From: CAZHMN01 sp964533705
GTDB taxonomy: Bacteria > Electryoneota > B3-LCP
DNA: 35,253 bases
Assembly: GCA_964533705.1 (NCBI GenBank)
Contig: CAZHMN010000024.1
Coordinates: 1-35,253, forward strand
Direction of reading: 5' to 3'
Shown here piece after piece: positions 1-7,510 of the stretch. Numbering within the stretch: position 1 is the stretch's first letter; the number at the start of each line of letters is the position of its first letter. The notes beneath the pieces are model-generated. The model saw nothing but the letters and a program-made list of their open reading frames with translations, made no database searches and had not been told where the DNA came from. The translations under genes were made by a program, and so were the position numbers.

Positions 1-896
1 TTGCTGTCCCGCGCTTTCAGGAAATTCAGGAAATGGTCTGTAAGCCCTCGCAAGAATTCCCGGGGGCTCAGGCCTTTGGAATCGACTTCATCTACGATCT
101 GGAATACGCCCGCTACGTTGCTGTCATGAATGAGATCCGATAGTTGAAAATAAAGATCTTCAGGAGCGATCCCCAGGGCACTGCGCACTTCATCTGCCGT
201 GATCCCCGACGGCGCAAAGGTGGCCATCTGATCCAGGAGACTCTGGGCATCGCGCATTGACCCATCAGCCCGGCGGGCGAGGAGCTCCAGAGCGTCATCA
301 TCGGCTGATATTTTTTCCGAATTACAGATATGCCGCAGATGCGCGCTGATTTCTACAGTTGACAGGCGGCGAAAATCGAAGCGCTGGCAGCGCGACAGAA
401 TGGTCGCGGGCACGCGATTAATCTCGGTCGTCGCGAAAATGAACAGCACATGCTCGGGCGGTTCTTCCAGCGTCTTCAGCAGCGCGTTGAAGGCCTCGAT
501 GGTCAGCATGTGGACTTCATCAATGATGTAGATTTTCTTCCTGCAGGCCGCCGGGTTGAAGTGGATGTTGTCCCGCAGGTTTCGGATTTCGCCGACACCG
601 CGGTTGGAGGCACCGTCAATTTCGAGAACGTCCATGCTTCGCCCTTCGGGAATTTCCTTACAGGGCGTGCAGGCATCACAGGGATTCGCTGTGGGGCCCT
701 TCTCACAGTTCACCGCTTTGGCCAGGAGCCGCGCAGTGGTGGTTTTACCCACGCCGCGCGGCCCGGCGAAGATGTAGGCATGAGCGGTCCGTCCCGCGGC
801 GAGGGCGTTTTGCAAGGTGCGGCAAACGCCTTCCTGCCCGATCACTTCGGAGAAGGTGCGGGGACGCCATTTGCGTGCTGTGACCAGAAATGACAA
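1..896 (-). CDS. dnaX: DNA polymerase III subunit gamma/tau, N-terminal part (runs off left edge)
   Basis: This is the clamp-loader ATPase that opens the sliding clamp and couples the replicase to the replisome. About 298 residues are in the window; the rest of domain III and any tau tail lie beyond position 1. The N-terminus reads as a classic DnaX start (ARKWRPRTFSEVIGQE). Visible features are the Walker A motif GPRGVGKT at residues 45-52, a zinc cluster formed by Cys64, Cys73, Cys76 and Cys79, the Walker B DEVH box at 126-129, and the SRC arginine-finger motif at 168-170. I chose a TTG start at 896 because it gives the family's usual short leader (MSFLVTARKW) and has a GGTGG-like ribosome site about 10 nt upstream. 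The gene lies directly downstream of the SRP RNA and tRNA-Ala on the same strand and may be read through from their promoter. Confidence 0.96.
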   Translation of the reverse strand, partial: MSFLVTARKWRPRTFSEVIGQEGVCRTLQNALAAGRTAHAYIFAGPRGVGKTTTARLLAKAVNCEKGPTANPCDACTPCKEIPEGRSMDVLEIDGASNRGVGEIRNLRDNIHFNPAACRKKIYIIDEVHMLTIEAFNALLKTLEEPPEHVLFIFATTEINRVPATILSRCQRFDFRRLSTVEISAHLRHICNSEKISADDDALELLARRADGSMRDAQSLLDQMATFAPSGITADEVRSALGIAPEDLYFQLSDLIHDSNVAGVFQIVDEVDSKGLSPREFLRGLTDHFLNFLKARDS

Positions 897-930
897 AAGA
901 ATCTACCACCCGAAGGATTGAACACAATTT

Positions 931-1211
931 TAAGGGCTGTGCCCCACCATCGGCCTTCCGCCTACTTTTCACCTGAAGGTCGCCGATTCCGACCAAGCTA
1001 CCCCACGGCACATGCGATTATCGCTTACCGCTGCTCCCTCCCGGGCCTGACGGGATTGGGCGACATCCCATTGCGCGGGACTTGGCCATCAACATCGCGT
1101 ATCTTCAGGATCCAGCAGCGAGGAGACCTCAAGAGTGGGTATTCGGTCCCGCTAGAGCGGATTTCGGGTTACAGGGCACCGCTAACTCCCCACCTAGCAC
1201 AGCCTTTATTA
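931..1211 (-). ncRNA. ffs: Large-type bacterial signal recognition particle RNA (6S/scRNA class)
   Basis: This is the RNA core of the signal recognition particle, which binds Ffh and targets nascent membrane and secreted proteins. The minus strand carries the conserved S-domain core: GTCAGGCCCGGGAGGGAGC followed by AGCGGTAAG, at about 1023-1052. Upstream is the Alu-domain signature of the large bacterial form, with GTGCTAGGTGGGGAGTTAGC and then GGTGCCCTGTAACCC. The terminal helix closes the molecule: AAGGCUGUGC at the 5' end (about 1206-1197) pairs with GCACAGCCCUU at the 3' end (about 942-932). The length of about 275 nt matches the large class rather than the roughly 100-nt 4.5S form. The apical tetraloop reads GGGA rather than GGAA, which still fits GNRA. 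It lies about 40 nt after tRNA-Ala and about 35 nt before dnaX. Ends are accurate to a few nucleotides. I see no U-rich terminator after it. Confidence 0.93.
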
Positions 1212-1248
1212 AGTTGGAAAGTAATCCGTGCGCTCTGGGAGAAGTCGG

Positions 1249-1321
1249 TGGAGCTGAGCGGGATCGAACCGCCGACCTATACGTTGCGAACGTATCGCTC
1301 TCCCAGCTGAGCTACAGCCCC
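1249..1321 (-). tRNA. tRNA-Ala(CGC)
   Basis: A 73-nt cloverleaf. The acceptor stem pairs GGGGCTG with CAGCTCC, with one G-U pair, and the discriminator is A. The D arm reads GCTCAGCTGGGAGAGC. The anticodon stem ATACG/CGTAT encloses the loop TTCGCAA, giving anticodon CGC, which reads GCG (alanine). The T loop is GGTTCGATCC. The discriminator is followed by CCG, so the 3' CCA is not encoded and must be added by the nucleotidyltransferase. The gene heads the tRNA, SRP RNA, dnaX series on the minus strand. Confidence 0.95.
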
Positions 1322-1345
1322 AGAAAAAGTATGCCCAGAAATTAT

Positions 1346-1374
1346 AAAATAATAATACCAGTTGGAAAAGTCAA
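1346..1374 (-). promoter_or_regulatory. Sigma-70-like promoter for tRNA-Ala / SRP RNA / dnaX
   Basis: On the minus strand there is TTGACT at 1374-1369, a 17-nt spacer, and TATTTT at 1351-1346. An overlapping TATAAT sits at 1346-1341. The predicted start would be about 10-15 nt before the tRNA 5' end at 1321. The hexamers and spacing are good for a housekeeping promoter. It is not experimentally shown. Confidence 0.6.
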
Positions 1375-1638
1375 CCGAATTACCCTTGAAATCTTACGGC
1401 TATTATTTAAAAGGATGAATTGGGGACATTGTGGGGGCACCGGCAATATTTGGCCGTATTGCCGGCAAAACCAGGCCGGATGCTGCCTATCTGCTCGCGG
1501 CTCAAAATTTAATTATCATCTTAACAGAATTAAAAAGCACGAATATTACGATGAAAACAAGGTTCATGCATCACTTAAAAATTCGGCACTTAAATTGCAT
1601 AAGTGTCTTTGATAATCACAAAATAGCTGAGGGAAAAC
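1375..1638. other. Intergenic region between divergent units, with one strong inverted repeat
   Basis: With the promoter just described, this makes up the roughly 317-nt gene-free stretch between tRNA-Ala (minus) and the TPR gene (plus). It holds a perfect 9-bp inverted repeat at 1440-1465 (CCGGCAATA, 8-nt loop, TATTGCCGG). Beyond that there is AT-rich sequence. A GATAAT at 1611-1616 could be a -10 element for the TPR gene, but I find no convincing -35 partner. I see no ORF or known RNA here. Confidence 0.5.
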
Positions 1639-2340
1639 GTGGCCGAGACTCTATTCGAACGGCGCTCCGCCGCCGAAGAGCATTATCAGAGGGGGTTGGA
1701 GCTAAAACGCAAAGGATTTTTCCTGGAAGCCGAACAGGAATTCCGGCAATCTATGGAAACGGATCCCGCCTTCTTCGATCCGCTCTTAGAGCTTCTCATA
1801 GAACAGGAAGAAGAGGGCATCGCCGAAGATCTCCGCACCAGCCAACTCCTGCGGCGCGCTGACCAGAAATACAAGCTGGGCATCGCTTTATTGAAGCATA
1901 ACCGCCCGGAAAAGGCGGTACGCCACTTAAATGAAGCTTGTGCCCTGGAGAGCGATAATGCTAAATATCTATGTGCCCTGGCACAAGCGTTGGCGGCCAG
2001 TGGTCGTAAAGAAGAAGCGATGGAAAAACTTCGAATCGCTGCCGGAGTTCGCGGTGGATCGAATCCGCAGGAAAACAGCGCCAGAGCCCATTACCTTCTG
2101 GGCAAGATGCATTTAAAAGAGGGGCACGTCAACAGGGCCAGACGGCGCCTCTTGATGGCTTATGCTCTGAATCCGGAAGCAGAGGAAGTCATCGTGCTGT
2201 TGAAAAAGGTCGGGGTGGGGCCGCTGCGCCGGTGGTTAATGTCGTCCCGCATTAAAAAGCGGAAGGGTCGCGCTCAACAGATGAAAAACATGACAAACTC
2301 AAGGGGCGAGAGGGAAACTGAGGGCGTGCTGGAGGAGTAG
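1639..2340 (+). CDS. TPR-repeat protein
   Basis: A 233-residue soluble protein made mostly of helical tetratricopeptide repeats. The first helical pair begins near residue 13 (AEEHYQRGLELKRKGFFLEA). More repeats lie around residues 75-130 (KYKLGIALLKHNRPEKAVRHL and following) and 147-185 (ARAHYLLGKMHLKEGHVNRA). The tail is basic and charged. There is no signal peptide or membrane segment, so a cytoplasmic scaffold or adaptor role is likely, with unknown partners. The GTG start at 1639 is preceded by a GAGGGA ribosome site about 5 nt away. The gene stands alone: divergent from the tRNA/SRP unit and closed by a strong terminator. No specific function can be assigned. Confidence 0.8.
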   Translation: MAETLFERRSAAEEHYQRGLELKRKGFFLEAEQEFRQSMETDPAFFDPLLELLIEQEEEGIAEDLRTSQLLRRADQKYKLGIALLKHNRPEKAVRHLNEACALESDNAKYLCALAQALAASGRKEEAMEKLRIAAGVRGGSNPQENSARAHYLLGKMHLKEGHVNRARRRLLMAYALNPEAEEVIVLLKKVGVGPLRRWLMSSRIKKRKGRAQQMKNMTNSRGERETEGVLEE

Positions 2341-2372
2341 ATTAAGGATATTCGGAGTCAATTCAGGAATAA

Positions 2373-2406
2373 AGAGGTCAGACGAAGCATCTGACCTCTT
2401 TTTTTG
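2373..2406 (+). terminator. Rho-independent terminator after the TPR gene
   Basis: A perfect 10-bp stem (AGAGGTCAGA with TCTGACCTCT) encloses the 7-nt loop CGAAGCA and is followed by a run of Ts on the plus strand. On the minus strand the stem is followed only by a short TTTATT, so it may also weakly stop the convergent unit that ends at 2424. Confidence 0.9.
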
Positions 2407-2423
2407 TAAGACCCCGAGAATGC

Positions 2424-4733
2424 TTAGTTCGTCACTTCCAGCAGCAGCAATTTGCGGTTCATCTGCTGGCTTCTTATCTTGGCGTTGGCGTACTCCTCGC
2501 CGAATTTGGTGCGAATGTCCCTGTAAACGTCGCGGGCTTTCCCGTATTCTTTCGGCTTAACCCAGACCAGGTAATCCATGGTTTGATCCGTCACCACGTT
2601 CTCTTTGCTGCTCGTGGCGAAGCTGTCTACGATGTCCGCCAGGGCGAACTGAATGTCTTCGATCTGGTCTTCATCGAAGCTGCCGGTGATGTTGAAGACG
2701 ATCTTATACTGCACGCCTCTCTGCAGATCCTCTTTCCAGTAAGCATTGATGCGGGAGAGGACCTTGTCTATGGCGTCGTGAATGGCTTCTTCGACGACGA
2801 CTTCGTCGGGGGAGGGGCGTTCGTAAGAGTAGCCCGTTTCGGTTCCCAACAATCGAGCGGTGGTAGTTTCATAGGCGCGCACTGAGACGGAGGCTTTTTT
2901 CACTTCAGTCGAGCCCTGCATGCGCTTATCAATGCTTAGGGCATAGGTAATGTACACGTCCGACCCGATGGCCAAGGCGATCTTGTAAGATAAATCGTCG
3001 CTGGAACCTTCGACCAGCCTCATGGTTTCGCCGTAGTTGTTCAGGAAGTCCTGCTGTTCCGGGACGATGACTTCATAGCGCCGGGCGGTCAGGTACGATT
3101 CGATGGATCTGGCGGCATGCTTTATGTCCGCTCTATTTTGTATGACCTCCAGGGGATTCTCTCCCTTGGGAACCTCAGGAATGACCATAATCTGCGGCAT
3201 GCCGATTTCGGCGATTAGATCGGCGGTTGCCGTCAACACGCCCAGGTTGATCAGATCCTCCTTCAGCAATCCCACGTTAACCCTGAAGACCTTCTCGATT
3301 TTCAGTTGCTTTTTATCGCTCGACCTGACCCGCTTGGTGTATTCTTCCGATTCCCAGGCGATGTATTTGGTGATATTGCTGATGTCGAAAAAATTCTGTT
3401 CGATCAAAGCGAAGCGCGCTTTCTCTTCCGCTGTTCGTAGCAGAGGATCTGTACCCATGTACAAGCAGAAGTAAACTGCGCTTTTACGGGCGTCTATCAG
3501 GGCGTTGGCCTCCTGCCGTTTCTTTTTACCCGTGCCGATCCCCGCGGCGCGGACGTTCCACTCCGTCGGTGAGTAGGATTCGACGAAACTGGCTTCTTTG
3601 GATAGGGGCAGGTTGCCCTGNNNNNNNNNNNNNNNNNNNNNNNNNNNNNNNNNNNNNNNNNNNNNNNNNNNNNNNNNNNNNNNNNNNNNNNNNNNNNNNN
3701 NNNNNNNNNNNNNNNNNNNNCGTTCGAAGCTTCCGCCGATGACGGTGCGAGCGCGAGAATCTTTTCGCTCGGTTCGGTTATCAGCCACCCTGGATACGCG
3801 CACCATGCCCAGTTTTTCCTGCCGGAGCGACCCGTCTTCCTCTTCGTAGAATTCGGCGATAATATATTTATCATCAATGCCCAGGCCTTCATTTTTTCCC
3901 AGGGGGAATTCCACCCATCCCGAGCCGGTGTTGGAAAGCGGATTGGTAAGCTGAAACTCGGGGATTTCCTGAGTGGCCACTTTCAGGTTACGAGCAAAAG
4001 TTTTCGCTGCCGTCGCGAAGGCGTACTGAGAACCGTTAAGTCGCCGTCCCTCGTAGGAGAATTTCCCGTCCAGCTTGGCAAAACCGGAGCCCTCGGCCTC
4101 CTTTTTAACCAGCAACTCCAGGCGCGAACCCACTTCTTCGGCTTTCACCGAGAACCAGAGGATTCCGCCTTCTATTGAACAGGTCGCTGTATTATTCTTT
4201 TTGTCATCCTGAACGTTGACTCTGGAGATCACCGGTACGTAAATATAGGCTGAGTTCATGATCGCTTCCAGGTCTTCGGCGGTGATGCCCGTCTCTTTCG
4301 CTTTCTCCACCACGAAGGAATGGCGGTCGGCTTCGCTGACCAGATTCAAAGCGCGCATCTCCTTTTCGTAATCTACGATGCGCATGATTTCGGGGACTAA
4401 AATCTCATTCATCGCCTCAACCACGGCGTCCAGAGAGCGGACATTTCGGCTGCTTATTTCACGCTTGAACTCGCTCAGAAGGTTGTCGGGTAATGGGTTG
4501 TAATCGAAGCGCGGCATCTCAATTTCACTCTGGATGACTTTGAGCAGGTAGTTTTCCTGTTCATGACGAAGCTTTCCGCCTGTTCCTATGGGCAGCACGG
4601 CGGCGACGTAGGAAATTGATTTGCGCGCGTACTTGATCTGGGTCTCTTGAGCGGCGGTGATCGTGGAAATAATCAGTGAAAAGGCTATGCAGGAAATCGC
4701 CATGAACATAACAGAAGGCAGGCGCTGATGCAT
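2424..4733 (-). CDS. Exported DUF6175-like protein, interrupted by an assembly gap
   Basis: The open frame is 769 codons, including 34 undetermined residues where the assembly has 100 Ns (3621-3720). Residues 1-28 form a signal peptide (MFMAISCIAFSLIISTITAAQ), so the protein acts in the periplasm or at the outer membrane. The C-terminal half contains DARKSAVYFCLYMGTDPLL, which I recall from the DUF6175 family of Bacteroidetes-type genomes. This family call is from memory and moderate in certainty. The last 170 residues resemble FlgT/CsgG-like curved-sheet domains (IALAIGSDVYITYALSI; GVQYKIVFNITGSFDEDQIEDI). The ATG is preceded by GAGGGAAAC. The gene follows the FlgT/LPP20-like gene after 75 nt and the two probably share a transcript. 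Because the Ns replace real sequence of unknown length, true continuity of the frame is probable but not proven. Confidence 0.72.
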   Translation of the reverse strand: MHQRLPSVMFMAISCIAFSLIISTITAAQETQIKYARKSISYVAAVLPIGTGGKLRHEQENYLLKVIQSEIEMPRFDYNPLPDNLLSEFKREISSRNVRSLDAVVEAMNEILVPEIMRIVDYEKEMRALNLVSEADRHSFVVEKAKETGITAEDLEAIMNSAYIYVPVISRVNVQDDKKNNTATCSIEGGILWFSVKAEEVGSRLELLVKKEAEGSGFAKLDGKFSYEGRRLNGSQYAFATAAKTFARNLKVATQEIPEFQLTNPLSNTGSGWVEFPLGKNEGLGIDDKYIIAEFYEEEDGSLRQEKLGMVRVSRVADNRTERKDSRARTVIGGSFEXXXXXXXXXXXXXXXXXXXXXXXXXXXXXXXXXXQGNLPLSKEASFVESYSPTEWNVRAAGIGTGKKKRQEANALIDARKSAVYFCLYMGTDPLLRTAEEKARFALIEQNFFDISNITKYIAWESEEYTKRVRSSDKKQLKIEKVFRVNVGLLKEDLINLGVLTATADLIAEIGMPQIMVIPEVPKGENPLEVIQNRADIKHAARSIESYLTARRYEVIVPEQQDFLNNYGETMRLVEGSSDDLSYKIALAIGSDVYITYALSIDKRMQGSTEVKKASVSVRAYETTTARLLGTETGYSYERPSPDEVVVEEAIHDAIDKVLSRINAYWKEDLQRGVQYKIVFNITGSFDEDQIEDIQFALADIVDSFATSSKENVVTDQTMDYLVWVKPKEYGKARDVYRDIRTKFGEEYANAKIRSQQMNRKLLLLEVTN
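3621..3720. other. Assembly gap (100 Ns)
   Basis: Exactly 100 undetermined bases lie inside the DUF6175-like gene. This is the usual placeholder for a scaffold gap of unknown size. Protein-like sequence reads in the same frame on both sides if the gap is taken as 100 nt. Confidence 0.99.
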
Positions 4734-4808
4734 GTTTCCCTCAAGTTCGGTAGAAATGATTGATATTTCTAAAAGGGTTTGGCAGCATTATCCTAACTGC
4801 TTCAATCC

Positions 4809-5951
4809 TTAATCCTGGCGTGAATATCGGCAGATGACCTTGTTCTCGCTCCGATCCGTTACAGTCAAGCCGGGCAGGTGCTCCAGCTTCAACGCCACCA
4901 GGTTGATTTTTTCGGAATAGTTGAAGCGGAAGGTGGAGGTTTTCCCTTCCTCGAAGCCCAGGTCTGAGACTTCGGAATCGCGGAAGCGAATGTTGTTCAG
5001 AAAGTCCTTTACCCGTAAGAATTCATCGTAACTGGGAATGCCTTCAACCAGGACGGTGATGGGGCGGCTTTTCTTGCCTCCGTAGGCGATTAACTGAGAG
5101 ATCAGGTCTTTGCTGAAAGCTTTTTCCGCTTCGGACAGAGCATTGTTGATGGCTTTCTTTTCGGTGCTGCCAGTACCCTGGACGCCCTGGACGTCGGGGG
5201 CGTACTGGGCGATAATCTGGCCGGATTCAGCCTCGATGGCGCGAGCATCCACCCAGCAATCGTAGACGAAAACGCCGACCGGTCCGGCGAATCCGGGAAC
5301 TTCCTTCTTCTCTCTGAGCTCAAGCCTGGCGTGCCCGACGATCACGACGTTCGACAGGAGCTGTTGACCGATCCAACGGGCGGCCTGGACGTCCTGGCGT
5401 TGCGCCGCGGCCACCAGCCGGCTGCGGAATCCTTCCAGCGATAATAGCTGCGAGGCGTCTCGAACGTCAAAATCGGTTTTGACCAGCTCGGCGATCAGCC
5501 GGTTGGCGAGCAAATTATTGTCGGCAAATTGCTTTCCGTCCACTTCGGTCGTAAAACCGACGACGCAGGAGAAATTGCGCATCAGTTTTTGGGCTTCTTC
5601 CTGACTGATTTCCTTGGCGACGTCGCACTCCACCTCGAGAACCAGGTACTCCTTCTCCTGTATCTCGCTCAAGATACGGCTGTCCTTGACGTAGCCCGAA
5701 ATCATCGTGAGAATGGTGTCATCGGCCAGCATAAAATCCTGGACGGCCGTTTCGGCCCTGATTTTGACGCCCAGGACTTTTTCGAGGGCATTGCGCTTAG
5801 CGTCGAGCAGAGCTTCGTCGCGGGCGGCGGGGAGGTCACCGTTGAAAATGGTGGCTTCGCCGCGAACTGCGACGGTAACCGTCGGGCTCTCCTGTGCGCA
5901 AGCTGTTGAAATCGCCAGAATTAATACAAGAGGAAGGATATTTATCCTCAT
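4809..5951 (-). CDS. Exported FlgT/LPP20-like protein
   Basis: A 380-residue exported protein. It begins with a signal peptide (MRINILPLVLILAISTACAQ; cleavage probably after ACA, or possibly a weak lipobox at Cys18). The FlgT N-terminal/LPP20 pattern follows at residues 24-110: VAVRGEATIFNGDLPAARDEALLDAKRNALEKVLG written as two blocks, VAVRGEATIFNGDLPAARDE then ALLDAKRNALEKVLG, then SGYVKDSRILSE. In known families such domains occur in periplasmic or outer-membrane assembly proteins (FlgT, LPP20 lipoproteins). There are no flagellar genes here. The frame is open to 6119, but I chose ATG 5951 because the signal peptide begins there and GCGAGG lies just upstream; the extra N-terminal codons look non-coding. 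It is separated from the SLBB gene by a terminator and probably pairs with the DUF6175-like gene downstream. Confidence 0.75.
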   Translation of the reverse strand: MRINILPLVLILAISTACAQESPTVTVAVRGEATIFNGDLPAARDEALLDAKRNALEKVLGVKIRAETAVQDFMLADDTILTMISGYVKDSRILSEIQEKEYLVLEVECDVAKEISQEEAQKLMRNFSCVVGFTTEVDGKQFADNNLLANRLIAELVKTDFDVRDASQLLSLEGFRSRLVAAAQRQDVQAARWIGQQLLSNVVIVGHARLELREKKEVPGFAGPVGVFVYDCWVDARAIEAESGQIIAQYAPDVQGVQGTGSTEKKAINNALSEAEKAFSKDLISQLIAYGGKKSRPITVLVEGIPSYDEFLRVKDFLNNIRFRDSEVSDLGFEEGKTSTFRFNYSEKINLVALKLEHLPGLTVTDRSENKVICRYSRQD

Positions 5952-6013
5952 AATGGCCTCGCTGAAGAAGTTGCATTTTATGAGTTCAGGGGTGGGGGCG
6001 ATAATGCGGAGAT

Positions 6014-6044
6014 AAAAAGGGGCAAAACGACCCCCGTTTTGCCC
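6014..6044 (-). terminator. Rho-independent terminator of the PorU-PorV-lipoprotein-SLBB operon
   Basis: On the minus strand GGGCAAAACG pairs perfectly with CGTTTTGCCC around a 5-nt loop, followed by CTTTTT. It lies about 130 nt after the SLBB stop codon and ahead of the FlgT-like gene, so it marks the end of the upstream operon. The FlgT-like gene must then have its own promoter or depend on read-through. Confidence 0.9.
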
Positions 6045-6174
6045 GATTATACTCAAGCCCCGAATGAATCGTTCCCCGGAATGAAGGCGCTGAACGGAGC
6101 GGAAACCGGCCGCTATCATGCGCCATGCTGGTGGATCGGTCTCATCAGGGTGAGTCGGTGGAGAGATCTCTAAG

Positions 6175-6666
6175 TTATCTGTTAGCCAGAGAGGCCAGGT
6201 AGTAAACGTTGGCGACGATCGCTAATTGTGCGATGACGCTCACGATGGTGGTGAAGAGAAAGAACGCCGATCCAGAAACGATGATGGTGTCCTCGGGTTT
6301 CAGTTCGGGAATCAAGCTGCGGTCACCGGTTTTCAGGAATTTCTTGATGTTCACTTCGATGACTTCGGAGCCCTGAGTGCCGGCTCGCACCAGGCGCACG
6401 TTATCCAGGCGGCTTTTGTCCGCCGGTCCGCCGGCCACGCTGATCAGCGTGATCAGATCCGTATCAGAAGGAACGAAGTATTGACCCGGTTTTTCGACTC
6501 GCCCCCACACGTTGACCATCATCATGAGCTGATTTTCGTCCCCGATGAAGTACTGGGCGCCCGGCTCGATGTATTTGGGGATGGTTATGGGATTATCATC
6601 GCCTGCGTGAGCGGTACAAGCGAAGATCAGGATCAGGGGCAGAAGCCATTGCATTCGTTTCATCAT
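6175..6666 (-). CDS. Small exported SLBB-domain protein with C-terminal membrane helix
   Basis: A 163-residue protein with a signal peptide at residues 1-21 (ending TAHA), an SLBB (soluble ligand-binding beta-grasp) domain at about 50-131, and a hydrophobic helix at about 135-157. The SLBB part shows the typical pattern: VNVWGRVEKPGQYFVPSDTD, then LITLISVAGGP, VRLVR, and KPEDTIIVSG. In Wza-type polysaccharide exporters an SLBB domain follows a Poly_export domain, but that domain is absent here, so this is not a complete exporter. The start could be either ATG of the leading ATGATG pair. It is the last gene of the PorU-PorV-lipoprotein operon. An accessory role at the outer membrane is inference. 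Confidence 0.82.
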   Translation of the reverse strand: MMKRMQWLLPLILIFACTAHAGDDNPITIPKYIEPGAQYFIGDENQLMMMVNVWGRVEKPGQYFVPSDTDLITLISVAGGPADKSRLDNVRLVRAGTQGSEVIEVNIKKFLKTGDRSLIPELKPEDTIIVSGSAFFLFTTIVSVIAQLAIVANVYYLASLANR

Positions 6667-6715
6667 TCGACTCGTACAGTGTTATAGGATGCTACGCATA
6701 ATTACTATTATTATT

Positions 6716-7450
6716 TCAGGGGATTGTAAATTGAAGGGATTTTTCACTTCCCGAAGGCAGTTCCGCCGGCGTTGAACCTACGACGTCCACCTGATAACGG
6801 TAAATGCCGCTGTCCAACGATGGGTCGTAATTCACCTGGAGTGGGAAGAACTCCTCATGTTTATACAGCCAGAAAGGATTCCATCCGCCATCGGCCCACT
6901 CGAAGAGGCGCACCACGAAATAGCTGGCCAGTTGCGTCTGGTTGTAACTCCAGGAGAAGGTGATGGAATTCTCCTGGATGATGGGATCGGTCAGATCCGG
7001 TTTGGCGATGAGTTTATAGTAAGCTTCCTCGGAAAGGCTGCTTTCATTACCACTTTCGTCATAGGCCGTCACCCAGTAGTAGAATCCCTGGGAGAGTCCG
7101 GTTCCCGAATTGGGCGCCAGAAGCGAATCGCGGTCTTCATAGTAGGTCGTATTCGGGTCCAACTCAGCGATCAACTCTTGATCTACCGAATCTTCCGCCA
7201 TCCGGTAGAGGCGGTATCCCGCCAGATCTGTGGCGGCTGAGGGCATCCAGCTCAGGTAAATATAGTCTCCATCGGGTACGGCGTCAATGCCCTGCTCGAT
7301 CAGGTCGGTTTCGTTGCTGCGGGGAGTTATCAGCACCACCTCCGGTGGTTCCGTGTCGGCGGCGATCTCTTCCCGGCCGCATCCCGCCAGTAGAATGCAA
7401 ATAAGAAGCGCAAGTGCCAGGCAGTATTTATCACCAAATGTTCTCTTCAT
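6716..7450 (-). CDS. Lipoprotein with fibronectin type III-like domains
   Basis: A 244-residue lipoprotein. The lipobox LAGC places the lipidated cysteine at residue 24. Two fibronectin-like beta domains follow: residues about 33-150 (VPDGDYIYLSWMPSAATDLA, GYRLYR, then GFYYWVTAYDESGNES) and about 150-244 (ITFSWSYNQTQLASYFVVRL, YRYQVDVVG). It lies 60 nt after the PorV-like gene and 49 nt before the SLBB gene on the same strand. Lipoproteins of this shape are common beside type IX secretion genes, but I cannot name this one. An adhesin or scaffold role on the outer membrane is inference. Confidence 0.82.
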   Translation of the reverse strand: MKRTFGDKYCLALALLICILLAGCGREEIAADTEPPEVVLITPRSNETDLIEQGIDAVPDGDYIYLSWMPSAATDLAGYRLYRMAEDSVDQELIAELDPNTTYYEDRDSLLAPNSGTGLSQGFYYWVTAYDESGNESSLSEEAYYKLIAKPDLTDPIIQENSITFSWSYNQTQLASYFVVRLFEWADGGWNPFWLYKHEEFFPLQVNYDPSLDSGIYRYQVDVVGSTPAELPSGSEKSLQFTIP

Positions 7451-7510
7451 TTTTTATTTTGCCATCTGCGAACTGGGATTTTACGGTTTATCCAATTAAA
7501 AATCTTTATC

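Noticed and set aside
450..893. Plus-strand frame of 147 codons
   Set aside because: Antisense to dnaX, whose Walker, zinc and DEVH motifs are unambiguous.
931..1087. Short 4.5S-type SRP RNA limited to about 991-1087
   Set aside because: The core alone would fit, but upstream Alu-domain signatures and the closing helix at 932-942 with 1197-1206 show the large form.
918..1612. Plus-strand open frames of 130 and 176 codons
   Set aside because: They run across the SRP RNA and tRNA-Ala on the other strand; the translations show no protein family and are explained by the RNA genes.
5952..6119. N-terminal extension of the FlgT-like protein to 6119
   Set aside because: The extension crosses the terminator at 6014-6044 and lacks export features; a clear signal peptide begins at 5951.
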